A DNA stretch of 64,000 nt, from NCBI GenBank assembly GCA_902728285.1, contig CACVBU010000053.1:696808-760807 (forward strand), in the 5' to 3' direction. The stretch is from Clytia hemisphaerica (lineage: Eukaryota; Cnidaria; Hydrozoa; Leptothecata; Clytiidae). The position numbers and the translations under genes are program-made. Positions 31,922 to 43,745 of this stretch are shown here, piece after piece. Position 1 is the stretch's first letter. Each line of letters begins with the position of its first letter. A model generated the notes under the pieces. That model searched no databases, was not told the DNA's origin, and saw nothing but the letters and a program-made list of their open reading frames with translations.

Positions 31922-34900
31922 ATGTTGTCAGAAGTAAAACGAAGAATGAACATGTTGTCTCTTGAGACACTACATATTTATCGCACTATCACTGTTCTCT
32001 TGTTCTTTTTATTACTGGGAATAAACTCAGAAAATTCAACCGCTGTTCTTCGACCTGATACACTGCTCAACACAACACTTCACGCCGAACGACTTTTAGA
32101 GACACCGTCACCACCAACTCCACAGCACCGACTATCGCCAGCCACCGTTCCACCGACAAACCCTCCACTATTTTTAACAAGTTCTTTACCGTTAGCTTCA
32201 TCTGGGCAAATAACTACGACATCCACAGTGCCGTTCTCACCACCATCGATACCACCCCCGCCAAGACCCGGAACACCTCCACAACCTGCATCGCCCATTT
32301 TTTTACAATACAATCCGTTCCCATTCAAGACATTCTTCAATTCAACTATCTCTGACTTAGAGTTGCATTACGGCTGTAGTAGACGATTGGGTCGATTTGT
32401 TGATTATGGACCTTATCCTCTTTGTTGTGACTGTACAGAGGATTGTTGGAAATATAAAACATGCTGCATCGATAAACTATGGAACGAATACCAACTGCCT
32501 CCTCTCACCATTGAACAATATGTAAAAAACTTCGAAGACAAAAGTAATACGTATAAAGCGACTTCGTGTGAAAAAGTTTTACCACTTGGCAATCACGAAA
32601 CCGAAACGATAGACATGGTTGTTGCTTGTCCTCGAGATAGTATCGAGAATCTTCGTCAGAAATGTGTTTTAGGAACTGATGAACAATTCCCTGTTTTGGG
32701 AGATGACGAGTATGTTTATAAGAACATGTTTTGTGCTCTTTGTAATCATATCACTCGCTTTGAGTATTTGAACATTTCAGCTGCATGTGTAGCAGTGAAT
32801 CGTACTCTCAAAGAGTTGACTTTTGAAGAACTTGACCAACAAACAGAATGCATTATTTCAGTCGAGAGAAACTCCATTCAGAAACCAGGTATCAGAACTT
32901 GTTTACAAAGAAATATTGAAAATTCGAACTGCAGTGCCGAAGACAAACGTTTATGCCGTTTATACCAAGCAAGCACACATGATGGTTTGAACGTCAACCC
33001 TCATTGTTTGAAATGTTCTCAAACGAAACAATTCATATCTCAAGATCAACTGAAATGCCCTTCGCGTTGCAAAGTCGATAAATGGTGTTATCTACCCAAT
33101 GAAAGAGACCTTTCAAAGTATTCACATAGATTACATTTAACTCCATCCAAAGGGTACATGAAAGTGAAAAAATACATACAAAAATTCCCCATCTGGGAGT
33201 TTTTTGGAGTATCAAATGAATTTGAATTTGAGAGGGAGAAAGGATTTGAACAATATTTATGTTCGGGAAGGCGAAAGAGATGTTGTTCTTGTTACGAAGG
33301 ATGTACGGGAGATTGGTGCTGTGTTGATACATTCTGGAATGAAACTAATCCTGTTAATCTCGAAACATATAAACGCTCTCTCGTCGAAAAAGTTGATAAA
33401 GCAGAGAAGTATTCATGTCTACCTGTATACCCTAAAGCAGTCACTTTGGGACATCGAACAAAAAATTCAGCAATGATTCGCATTTGCCCATATGGTTCAT
33501 CACCTGAGGATCAAAATCTTTGCACGAATATTGACAGAGACGAATCCCTTGCAGCGAGTTTGCCCGTCAAAGGAGACGATGGTCGTTTATACGCAAACTC
33601 CTTCTGTGCTAAATGTAATTCAGTCGAAAAATTCGAATTCGTGAACATCAGTGCCGACTGTACAACATATGAGGTGAACTCACCAAGTTCACCAGACTCG
33701 AATTTAACCCATAACTCGTTCAAAAACCTAAAAAGTCGAGCGACCAAATGTATCTTTGGAATACCTGGTACCTCGTGGTGTGAAGAAAGGAGAATCCCAG
33801 TACCTGCAGGTTGTATTCCATCTCATCCTGATTATTTTCTTTGTCGTTCATACTCAGCAAAGATCAACAACTTTCAAAACTATCATTGTATGAAGTGCGC
33901 TTTACAAGACACTGGTAACTTTCTGACTCAATTGAACTATTGTGATAAAAAAGTCTGCAAAGTATGGGAGAACGATTGTAATAAAGGAATAGATGTAGTA
34001 AAACCAACGCTTCCAGGGCACACACCAAGACCGCTATACACAAATAAACCGCAACTTTCCTGGTCCCTCTTACTGTCTTTCTCGCGGAGAGCAAGCGGGG
34101 GACAAGAACCAACCACAACCATCTGCCCCGACCATCAGCTGTATGATACATTCGAATCGAAATGTGTTCCATTTCGCTGTCCACCCAACTATGTGATAAT
34201 CGACGGAGGTGGAAAATGTGTTCGTCGCAAGCCTCTACTAACCATTGGTGATGAAGATAAACCAATAGTGGAAACTCGTGGTCTCACAACAGCAAAGACA
34301 GATAGAAGTTTTCCGTTCAATAACTTAACAGAATTCTTTATTTCCAATTTCAAGTACGCCCTTTATGTGATCCAACCAAAAACATTCAACGCATCTTCCG
34401 TCCAACACAATGCACCTTCCATTATCCCAAAAATCACATTAGAACATTTCGTAGAAGACAATTCTAGAATAGTCTACCGAACTTTGAATACTTCCACATT
34501 GCAAATATTCGAGCAGCTCCAATTTAATGCAAATCCAAATACGAGCTTTGTATTGGCACCTTACTTCGACGAGAGGTTGGTATCCAAAAATCATGGCTTA
34601 GACTTCTCTAGGGTCTTCCCAGAACACCGAACTTGCGCAAAACCAAAAATTGTCTCCATTGATGAAATTTTATTCAATAAAAACACTGTGTCAAAAACAA
34701 TGTCATACCGAAATCAATCACTCCATCCATCAAACCTTACTCTTTGGATATCCAAAAGAAGTTCGAATGATTCATTTCAAGAGTACTTCTCAGTTTGTGA
34801 AGGATTCTATTTAACAAAACCATGTTTCCGAAAAACTTTGAACAGCTCTGATATCATCAACATTACTGACAATTTGAAATTAATAACCAAATCGCATATT

Positions 34901-35950
34901 CAGTATACATTCAATGAATATATACCTACGTCTGACGGCTATGAAACTTGCGTTGCAAACAATAAAAACACCTCATCCATTTCGAAAGATAATGATAGAT
35001 ACTATATCATCCGCCAAATCGAGTTTTACATCACAGTCATAGGAACACCTCTTAGCATTGTATGTTACATCTGGATCATCACCACATATTTTATTTTCAA
35101 GGATTTGAGAACTGTACCAGGACTAAATAACTGTTTGATGTGTTTATCCTTACTCTTTTCCGACATTTTTTTCCTGTCAACATTGAAAGCTCATGAAGAT
35201 AAAACATCATGCACCACAGTAGCTGTAGCAATGCATTGGAGCCTTCTATCCGCTTTCTTCTGGGTGTTGATAATTTCATACGATTTAGTGAAACGTTTTG
35301 GATCGTTCACTTCCAACTCGAGGGATCGTGAACTAAAAAGAATGTCTTATCGCTCAGCCATGGCGTTTGGTATCCCTCTCGTCATAGTTAGTATTGCTTT
35401 GGGACTTGATACATCAGGAGATGTTGCTGTTGGTTACGGAGAGAACCATGTGTGTTGGATTACAAACTTAAACGCTAGGATCGTGTTGTACATTGTACCA
35501 ACAGCTCTGGTGATTTTGATCGCTCTGTTCACGCTCTCATTCACAGTTTTCAACATCATCAAACAAAAGAGGCGTACGCAAAGCAAACTCGATCATTCCA
35601 CAGCCAAGAAAACAAAAACATTAGACTATCTCAAAATGGCTATCAAACTTGCATTGATCCTTGGGTTGACTGAGATTTTCGGTTACGTTCAATTGACCAA
35701 TATTGAGGACAGTCAAAGTAAAGAAAGGACGAATGTTGTGTTCGCTTTTGTTTACTCAGTGTTTCGTTCATTACGTGGAGTGATGTTATGGTTTGTTTAT
35801 GTGGGAGGACCTCTCTCTAAACGATATCAAAAACGTGTTGTTAGATCACTGAGAAAATATTCCCACAAAAACAGAATGAGAACTCTTGACACTCAAACTT
35901 CTGCTGAAACGTCTTATGGTGGAAGTAGCTCTGCAAGCTCAGAATTTTGA
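31922..35950 (+). CDS. Class B-like seven-transmembrane receptor with duplicated cysteine-rich ectodomain
   Basis: A single 1342-codon exon. I prefer the ATG at 31922 (or 31946) to the upstream 31772, because a splice acceptor ends at 31911 and a signal peptide (YRTITVLLFFLLLGINS) follows. Order: signal peptide, Pro/Thr/Ser-rich stalk (about 59-127), somatomedin B-like Cys cluster (CCDCTEDCWKYKTCCID, about 165) with an accompanying module, a second copy of the same module from about 445 (CCSCYEGCTGDWCCVD), a third Cys knot (about 735-766), then seven hydrophobic segments (about 1030-1295) and a short Ser-rich tail. TM3 Cys and the CWITN loop Cys are placed for the conserved disulfide. The TM5 and TM6 wording fits class B (7tm_2) receptors of adhesion or Methuselah-like type. 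No autoproteolytic GPS motif is seen before TM1. The ligand is unknown. Confidence 0.9.
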   Translation: MLSEVKRRMNMLSLETLHIYRTITVLLFFLLLGINSENSTAVLRPDTLLNTTLHAERLLETPSPPTPQHRLSPATVPPTNPPLFLTSSLPLASSGQITTTSTVPFSPPSIPPPPRPGTPPQPASPIFLQYNPFPFKTFFNSTISDLELHYGCSRRLGRFVDYGPYPLCCDCTEDCWKYKTCCIDKLWNEYQLPPLTIEQYVKNFEDKSNTYKATSCEKVLPLGNHETETIDMVVACPRDSIENLRQKCVLGTDEQFPVLGDDEYVYKNMFCALCNHITRFEYLNISAACVAVNRTLKELTFEELDQQTECIISVERNSIQKPGIRTCLQRNIENSNCSAEDKRLCRLYQASTHDGLNVNPHCLKCSQTKQFISQDQLKCPSRCKVDKWCYLPNERDLSKYSHRLHLTPSKGYMKVKKYIQKFPIWEFFGVSNEFEFEREKGFEQYLCSGRRKRCCSCYEGCTGDWCCVDTFWNETNPVNLETYKRSLVEKVDKAEKYSCLPVYPKAVTLGHRTKNSAMIRICPYGSSPEDQNLCTNIDRDESLAASLPVKGDDGRLYANSFCAKCNSVEKFEFVNISADCTTYEVNSPSSPDSNLTHNSFKNLKSRATKCIFGIPGTSWCEERRIPVPAGCIPSHPDYFLCRSYSAKINNFQNYHCMKCALQDTGNFLTQLNYCDKKVCKVWENDCNKGIDVVKPTLPGHTPRPLYTNKPQLSWSLLLSFSRRASGGQEPTTTICPDHQLYDTFESKCVPFRCPPNYVIIDGGGKCVRRKPLLTIGDEDKPIVETRGLTTAKTDRSFPFNNLTEFFISNFKYALYVIQPKTFNASSVQHNAPSIIPKITLEHFVEDNSRIVYRTLNTSTLQIFEQLQFNANPNTSFVLAPYFDERLVSKNHGLDFSRVFPEHRTCAKPKIVSIDEILFNKNTVSKTMSYRNQSLHPSNLTLWISKRSSNDSFQEYFSVCEGFYLTKPCFRKTLNSSDIINITDNLKLITKSHIQYTFNEYIPTSDGYETCVANNKNTSSISKDNDRYYIIRQIEFYITVIGTPLSIVCYIWIITTYFIFKDLRTVPGLNNCLMCLSLLFSDIFFLSTLKAHEDKTSCTTVAVAMHWSLLSAFFWVLIISYDLVKRFGSFTSNSRDRELKRMSYRSAMAFGIPLVIVSIALGLDTSGDVAVGYGENHVCWITNLNARIVLYIVPTALVILIALFTLSFTVFNIIKQKRRTQSKLDHSTAKKTKTLDYLKMAIKLALILGLTEIFGYVQLTNIEDSQSKERTNVVFAFVYSVFRSLRGVMLWFVYVGGPLSKRYQKRVVRSLRKYSHKNRMRTLDTQTSAETSYGGSSSASSEF

Positions 35951-36221
35951 TTTTCCTTTTTTTAACTCAGTTACTGTATAAATTCTATACAATAGTAAAA
36001 TCTTTATCTTATTGTATTTCGAAATAATTACAATAGGATAGAATTATTTTTTGTTCAGTAGATAGATATCCAATGCCCACAAGGTAATAGTTAAAATCAA
36101 CTTCTAATTTTTGAGGTTGATGCTTTATTATGAAACGGTAGTATAGCCTATAATGGGATCCCTCACTGGAAAACGGGCAAATAGCCCACCAGATATGACC
36201 TATCCTTCCGCAGCCAAAGTA

Positions 36222-36395
36222 CAGTTGACGCTCTCTAATTCGACGTTCTACTATTCGATCGGCTCCCTTATTCGATGAAATTTAAAATCCCCTTCAACAA
36301 AAAACTCTCATAAACGACGCTCCCTTACTCGATAAGCTCCCTTATTCGATGAAAATCCTATTCCCCTTGAAGATCGAATTAGAGAGCGTCAACTG
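36222..36395. mobile_element. 174-bp pogo/mariner-like MITE with TA duplication
   Basis: The ends CAGTTGACGCTCTCTAATTC and the inverted copy ending GAGAGCGTCAACTG are perfect over 22 bp, with TA on both sides (36220-36221 and 36396-36397). CAGTTGAC ends with TA targets are typical of pogo/Tigger-type elements. Confidence 0.82.
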
Positions 36396-36738
36396 TATTT
36401 GTTTTTTGATGCATCGTGCTATTTTGAGAGAAACGAATTAACATGATTATGTATGTGTATTTATGTAACTTATCTTAGGGCGGCATGAAACTTAAAGTTC
36501 TAAGCAAAATCAAAGTCTCTTTCTTTTGATTTGTAACTTATTTTAAAATTTTTATTGTAAATATGAAATTTGCTTTATGCAATTGTATTTTTTAACGATG
36601 ACCTAGTATCTAAAATATTATGAAAAGCTTCTTTCTCCGCGGTCCTTTCTCATTTCTTTCGATTTAGGAAACAACAGCATCAATTAATACACTGACCTTT
36701 ATTTTTCCCAGGTTTATAAAGGTCAGCTGCATCAGTCA
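36396..36738. other. Intergenic, nothing recognised
   Basis: AT-rich, no frame or repeat boundary noticed. Confidence 0.4.
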
Positions 36739-38637
36739 CAGTAATTGGGGGGGGGGTTTCAGGGGTCTTAAATACCGTCATATCGACAAAATTTTGGGTC
36801 AAATACCGTAATACCGTCGGTGAAGGAAGCCTAATACCGATACCGATATTATATTTATGTTTTTTTCTCGAAAATAATGAATTTTTAGTTATCAAATCTA
36901 TTGTTAGTAACAAATTAGAAACTGTACAAACAAGTCTTGTACTTTATGAGGCCCCCCAGTCAACCCTTAATTCAGGTATTCACGCACAAATTTTTGCCAA
37001 TTCACGTATTCACGCGCGCAAAAAAACTATTTTCACGTTCACGCACCAATTTTGCTTTTACATCTTTGGTTAAACGATTGTGACCTTATTGGGCTAAATT
37101 TAACCTTTTTATGGTCTCTTTTAAACAGATTGACCTATTCTTATACCAAAACATTATCGCCAATATATAAAATTTTTTGCTAGGTTTGTGACCTTATTCT
37201 CGACATCGTCGACTTTTTAGGGACAAGCTGGAGTTTTTACAAGCTCTTATTTGATTTGGTTGGTCGTTAACCAGTAATAAAAAAATTTTGTTACTTTTTC
37301 TAAAGAACGCGTCATCTCTATCACTTCAAATGACCAATTAGTGAAGTATCTTATAAAAACTCCAGCTCATCCCACTTTTTAAGGCCTCTTTTACAGCTAT
37401 TTGAGCTTTCATAAAGCAATATTTTAGGTCTGCCGCGCCAAGGTTACTTGCTTGTTACGGGAGGCAAATGCAAAATTAAGCCTTTCCCCCAATAATTTCT
37501 TCCCTGCAGACCCGTAAGATGTCTTTTATATTGAGAATTAATTTAAAATCGAGGTTTGGACCAATCATGGTCTGAGAATCCGTAGACTTCAACACAGGCT
37601 TCATAGAGGTGGTGCTGTGGTACAACTAGAATGCGCGAATTTCTAAAGTTTAACCCCCTCTATCGGAGGAAAGAAAATCAATGGAAAATAAGAACGCGAG
37701 CGAAGCGAGCGCGAAAATTTTTCGACAATTTTCGCTCTCCTTTGTTATTGAAAAACGGCTATAATACGCTATTGTTAGCCAAGTATGCCTTGTTTGGTCA
37801 CACAATTTTTGATTTTATTTAACACTGACCATTTGTTGGCAAAAAGAAAAATATGGTACGGCGAGCGACGTACCTGCCGTACCCGGTACGGCGTTCCAAG
37901 AGTTTCGCCCAAGAAAAAAAATAAAATTTAGAATGCCTAGATTGCCTGAAAACGCATCATGTGCATCATGATGTGAATTATTTTTTAATCGTTCGATGCT
38001 GCACAAGATGTTTTTAGAACTACCTACTTTTACTAAATAAATTATTGAAGGAGTAAATACCGCCTTTACTGTCTCTAAGTTACTGCAGTATCAGTGTATT
38101 GTATTGTAGTAGCAATATAAGTGAATACGGAGAGACGAACATATCATTTAGTGCTGACGGAGAAAATTTTATCTAGACTCATTCGTTGGATGCAGTATTT
38201 GCATCACAAAAGTTGTCATTAAAAAAATGCGCCCGCAGAAAAATATTGAAAAATATTTGTTTAGATTTTGTAAAGTTTTGCTTATTTTGAATAACCTCAC
38301 CATGACAATAAGTCAATAGGACACCCAAGATTGTGCGAGCGAAGCGAGCAAGAAAATTTTACTGGTTAAAATAGTGGAATAGACTTATCTTTTTTGAATT
38401 TTTTTTTGCATGAAACTCATGAAGAAACTAAAAGGTAAATAGTTTTATACCGAAATACCGTTTTTATTGATAAAAATATCGAAATACCGACAAAAAAACA
38501 GGCAATTTACCGATACCGGTAGGAAATGAAATACCGTAATCCCGTCGTTTTTTTCTCGTAATACCGATTTACCGGGGGTAAAAAGGCCCAATACCGTCAT
38601 ACCGTAAAAGTGAAACCCCCCCCCCTAATTGCCACTG
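36739..38637. mobile_element. 1.9-kb hAT-like non-autonomous element with ATACCG arrays at both ends
   Basis: The left end CAGTAATTGGGGGGGGGGTT and right end (inverted) CAGTGGCAATTAGGGGGGGG match apart from a 3-bp gap. Just inside each end the word ATACCG recurs many times (36770-36850 and 38448-38605). No transposase is seen. The CAGTG-type end suggests hAT; no 8-bp duplication is evident. Confidence 0.6.
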
Positions 38638-39214
38638 GGGATATAACAAAAAGTCAAAATATAGTCTGTATAATATAGTCTGAAAAAATTAGTCTTCTGT
38701 TTCAAATTTTTTAAAGCTTTTGATGGAATGATACGTTACCCTAATAAGCTTTACAAAAACAGCTTTAATATTTACTTATGTAAAACTAAAATTAATTTTA
38801 AATATTCAAACTAATAAGTTTAAAAATCAGAAAATCAGAAAATCATAAAATCAGAAGATTCAGTTATACTTTCCGTTTCCGTGGACGGATTATCAATCGG
38901 TTATAAGTGCCGCTTTATTATGTTCAACGATAACGCTTGTCCTACGTGCGGGATAACCGGCCGAAAACCGCCGTGAGTATCACAACTCGAATAAGTACCA
39001 ATGTCAATATCTTCTCTGTCAACTCACTCAACATGAAGGTAAAACGTTTAACTTCATGCTGTCAACTTGTCCTCTGGCTGGTACTCAGGGATAGCCGAAA
39101 AAGTCAGCATTTTTCAATCAGCCAGGATTTCCGTTTTTTTCCGCTGGAGAGTGATAGCGGAATCTTAGTCCTCGGGAATTGGAGGAAAACTATACCGTAT
39201 GTGTGCAGACTCCG
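38638..39214. other. Intergenic, nothing recognised
   Basis: A short AAAATCAG tandem (38825-38860) is the only pattern seen; no gene. Confidence 0.4.
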
Positions 39215-39855
39215 GGAACACTCATATGGTCCAACCCACGGCATGTACCGCTCTTAAAGGGTAGGTTTTTTGAGACCCTCGAAATGTACTGTAAGGGTGT
39301 ACTTTTGATGGAGTGCACACAAAGGTTGTATTAGCTGGACAAACTGTAAGGATGTCTTTTGGGGACTGCTGAACTGCAAGTCTGACCAGTAAAAATCTGA
39401 TGTATTTTTACAATTTTGACTGGCACCCATTTTGATTTTTTTTGCATATTTTGTCGACATCTCAGGCTCATTCTCAAGTGGCTTCTTCAGCAAAAAAAGA
39501 TGTGAAATCGAACATACTGTAAGGGTCAGAAAAGTTCGGTAAAATGCAACTTTTCACTGCAAAGTGGTGCACTGTAAGTATTTTTTTGGCGGCACATTTA
39601 CGATAACACACACATTTACATTGCCGTCGTTTAGAAATCGAAGAAAAATCGACCCTTTCTTCAGTGTATTTTCTTGAAATTTTTACGACCATTTTGATTG
39701 ATTGAGGCAATAAAATGTTCAGATTCTTCAAAGTTTTTCTCACCCTTTGCACCTGTAGAATGCATTTCCTCTCCTGCTCTCGTTTCGGTCATCTCGGAAG
39801 CTTAAAAGACGTACCCTTTAAGGGCCGCACCTACGGAATGGTCACAGGGGGGGGG
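39215..39855. mobile_element. TIR element with CTTAAAGGGTA subterminal motif, copy 1
   Basis: The left part (ACACTCATATGGTCCAACCC, CTTAAAGGGTAGG) recurs inverted at the right end (CCTTTAAGGGCCGC, GGAATGGTCACAGG) with moderate mismatch. A related element lies at 60018-60440. Repeated ACTGTAAGGGT words occur inside. Confidence 0.5.
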
Positions 39856-39913
39856 ATTAGGCTCATAATGCTGGTCCGGACTAGTAGTCTTGGGTCGGGT
39901 CGCTTACATCGTG

Positions 39914-40228
39914 GGAGCCTCTCTTTCATTTTATTCGTCCTCAATTTAATCTGATTAATCAATCTGGTCTCCAAAATATTATCATCCTTCTTTGTGGGTC
40001 CGCCGTCCTTCGAGAGTCGATGTTCGTCCACCGTCCCTCGAGAGTCGACGTGCCGCTGGCTCTTGAGAGTCGTCCGACGACGACGACTCTCGAGGGACGG
40101 TGGACGTACGACAAGTCTCGAGGGGACGGCGGGTGGACGAGGACTCTCGATGGATGGATGATATCTTAAAGACCAGATCTAATCAATTAGACTAAATTGA
40201 AGACCGACAAAAATGAAAGAGAGGCTCC
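39914..40228. mobile_element. Foldback element with arms of about 140 bp
   Basis: GGAGCCTCTCTTTCATTTT at 39914 is repeated inverted at 40210-40228. The arms include a perfect inverted GTCCACCGTCCCTCGAGAGT / ACTCTCGAGGGACGGTGGAC pair around a GACGACGAC centre near 40076. No coding capacity. Confidence 0.65.
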
Positions 40229-40324
40229 AATACATCATAGTTAAACCAAAATTTACGGAAAATGTTATCATAACTCGTTTTTTCGTAGCTCAAAATAATA
40301 ACTCGAAAAAAAATAACTCGACCT

Positions 40325-40465
40325 CACTTTCTGCGGACCGGATAACTTTTCCGACGGCCAATTTTCCGCGAGCCGGATGACTATTTCGGCGGCCAGACGA
40401 CTATTCCACCGGCCGGATGACTATTCCGACGGCCAAGGAACTATTTCGACGGCCGAATTTCCGGC
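40325..40465. repeat. Degenerate 20-22-bp tandem repeat
   Basis: Variants of CCGGATGACTATTCCGACGG recur five or six times in a row. Confidence 0.6.
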
Positions 40466-40827
40466 GAATTCTGACCCTGACCCTCCCTGATACCTCCATT
40501 TGAATAAGTACCCTCCCCCTGGGGTAAGATAGTGAATGAATTAGCAGAAGTATATCAGGGGGGATCGGGTTCAATAATCCGAAATGATAAGCCGTCGTCG
40601 AACATAGAGGTCGTCGTCGCCGCGCATAGAGGCCGTGGTCGGACATAGAGGTCGTCGCCGGACATAGAGGTCGTGGTCGGACATAGAAGTCGTCGTCGTT
40701 CATAGAGGTCTCAGCCCAATTTTTTTCGGTCTTTATTTTATAAGTTCTGGTCTGGAAATTTGACAACACAGTCTTCAAAATAACACCTTATCGTATTTGT
40801 GTATAGCAAAGTCACGTCTTCTTCGAT

Positions 40828-41078
40828 AACATAGAGGTCTTGGCCGGACATAGAGGTCGTCGTCGAACATAGAGGTCTTGGCCGGACATAGAGGTCGTCG
40901 TCGAACATAGAGGTCTTGGCCGGACATAGAGGTCTTGGCCGGACATAGAGGTCGTCGTCGAACATAGAGGTCTTGGCCGGACATAGAGGTCGTCGTCGAA
41001 CATAGAGGTCTTGGCCGGACATAGAGGTCGTCGTCGAACATAGAGGTCTTGGCCGGACATAGAAGTCGCCGTCGAACA
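40828..41078 (-). repeat. 19-bp minisatellite array, left arm
   Basis: Units of 19 bp, GACCTCTATGTCCGGCCAA and GACCTCTATGTTCGACGAC (as read on the minus strand), largely alternating, about 13 units. Because 19 is not a multiple of 3, every frame encodes the same cycling peptide and stays open; no gene is implied. Confidence 0.9.
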
Positions 41079-43280
41079 ACGGGATGGTCACTTAGAGCTT
41101 TTTGATAGACTGGATGACGCAGATAAGTGGCCATTCTGATTTCTATTCTGCCCAGCCAGACTCTAAAGTCGTCTGGAAGATTTCAGATGTTTTGGAAATT
41201 AATCAATGATCAATGAATGGGGTGATGATTTTTTTTTCAATATAAGTCATTGTAGGCATTTCTGTTGGTTCTTCGCTTCGTTTTTAGCCAAGCAAGCTCG
41301 ACGCTCGCTAATGCTTCTTACTCGATGTCTTGAAATTGCCATCGAGCGCGAAGTAAGAAGCAAGCGAAGAAGCAAGCGAGCGTCGAGCTTGCTTGGCTAC
41401 TTCGTTTTCAATTCTAAAAAGTTTTTTTGTTATTTTGAAATTTTGGTAAAAATGGCGTTTGCGTCAATAGCTCCTAGTCTACAAATTTTTCAAAAAGCAA
41501 TTCCATTTTTCGCTAAGGATTTTTCGAAATCCAGGAGGGCAAAAGATTTTCAAACTTAAAATAGTTGAAAAGCACAATTTTGAATTTTTCGACAATTTTT
41601 CAATTTAAATGGACAGTAAAGGCATCTTTCGAATGTTTGCAAGGCTCTCTTCTAAAATTGTGCCCGAGTTTTTTTTATTGCTGAGGAAAAAAAGTTGCTA
41701 ATTTGGATTTGAGGCGTCAGGATTGCTAAGCAAATTGCTTAATTTTTTGGGCCATTTTGAGGCCTGAGCCCTTAGCAACCCGGTTGCTTATAAAAAATGT
41801 GTACCGCAAGTATTTTTCTAGATCAATCCGCTGTTTTTCCTGGGCTCCGTTGAGGCTGCTGTCCTGTTGATGAAACAATAAAAATTCCATCTTCTTTCTT
41901 TCTCATTCCACAGTTCAGCTGCTTTCTTCATTTCTTTTCATCAAGCACCGTCTCTTTTCAATTTCAAAACAACAATGATTTTATTTTTCAAAGAGAGTCA
42001 ACATTCGAATTCAGAGTCAACATTCGAAAGTCTTTGCCCGAGTCGATGCAACGACTTCTTGAAAAACGAGCGTTTGAACGCTTCTTGAACGCTTCCAGCC
42101 CGCGCTGATTTTCCGATCTCTTCTTTAAATTTCTTAATTTAAACATTAGGGAGATAATCAGAACAGAAACTCGCCCGAAGATTATCTCCGTACCTATTTA
42201 GATCTGGTATACATCCTCTACACTAAAAACCAATTGTTCCAAATTTACGGAAGCGACGGATAGAAATGTATGAGAAAGTGTGCCGCCTGATGGATCGAAA
42301 TGATGTTTTCGGTACCTCAGTTGCTTTAAGTGCGTTTTCATCTCTTTGAGAATATCAATTTACTAGCAATTTTGAAAACCCTATAACTTTTGAGTCATAT
42401 TATTTTTTGGTTTATTTTTTTTAGCTATCGACAAATAATATGACGAAGTTACTTTTGCTTTAAAAATATTTGTATTATTGTTTTTATTTACTCCAGGAAA
42501 TGGCTTTTAAGTCAAAAAACATACATTTTTTTCGATATTTTGGCTGTTCCGCTACCCTAATTTTTTGTTTTATGCTTAGATATTTTCACAAGTTATTCTA
42601 TAGATGTGTAGGTTATTGAATCAAACTGGCGAACACAAAAAAAATATTGACTCCAGTCAAATATAGAGGGACAAAGGTCATGATAATGCAATTAGGCGAC
42701 ATAAAACAGCTTTTTTCGACTCTTTTAAAATATATTTTTTGAGTTCGCCAGTTAGATTCGTAAAAATTAAATAATTGGCTACCTGAATGACCAAAAAAAA
42801 ATTGAAATATCTTAAGATTTGACTAGCGGAAGACAGGGTATAAGTATGTACCCTACCTTTTTGAGTGGTCATTTCATATAATCTCCCTTTCCATGTTTGA
42901 AAATACGTTTTGTGATTTTCTCTTTACAGTATGCAGCACTAATTGAATTTAATACAAAAGACTTGTTTAACAAATTTAGTAGTAAACATCTCTAGTAAAC
43001 AAAATGAGAACTTCCAATATACAATTTCGAGAAGCGTCTTCTTGCAAAGTAAAAAGTTACTGAGGCGTGACAACACGCACTTAAAGAAACTGAGACCGTA
43101 GAAAACGCACATCAAGTTTTCCTTGGCGCTCCCCTGGTATATAGAATTTAAAGGTACATGCACACGCACGATAGCAAAACTGCTTCGCTCATGTATATTC
43201 GCTTCGCAAAAACCACCCTGAGCAAGAACCACCCCGCCAGATAAACCGCATTCGTTGATGCGAACCGCCCCGGCGAATTC
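41079..43280. other. Spacer of the inverted structure; no gene
   Basis: AT-rich, no recognisable frame. It includes the hairpin at 41286-41398. Confidence 0.4.
41286..41398. repeat. Hairpin with perfect 24-bp arms
   Basis: AGCCAAGCAAGCTCGACGCT at 41286 is perfectly inverted ending at 41398. Inner sequences TGCTTCTTAC / GTAAGAAGCA extend the stem imperfectly. Confidence 0.7.
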
Positions 43281-43745
43281 TATGTTCGACGGCGACTTCT
43301 ATGTCCGGCCAAGACCTCTATGTTCGACGACGACCTCTATGTCCGGCCAAGACCTCTATGTCGACGACGACCTCTATGTCCGGCCAAGACCTCTATGTTC
43401 GACGACGACCTCTATGTCCGGCCAAGACCTCTATGTTCGACGACGACGAACCTCTATGTCCGGCCAAGACCTCTATGTCCGGCCAAGACCTCTATGTTCG
43501 CGACGACCTCTATTCCGGCCAAGACCTCTATGTTCGACGACGACCTCTATGTCCGGCCAAGACCTCTATGTTCGACGACGACCTCTATGTCCGGCCAAGA
43601 CCTCTATGTTCGACGACGACCTCTATGTCCGGCCAAGACCTCTATGTCCGGCCAAGACCTCTATGTTCGACGACGACCTCTATATGTCCGGCCAAGACCT
43701 CTATGTTCGACGACGACCTCTATGTCCGGCCAAGACCTCTATGTT
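43281..43745 (+). repeat. 19-bp minisatellite array, right arm
   Basis: The same two 19-bp units on the + strand, about 24 units, with small indels near 43365, 43440, 43500 and 43680. Confidence 0.9.
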
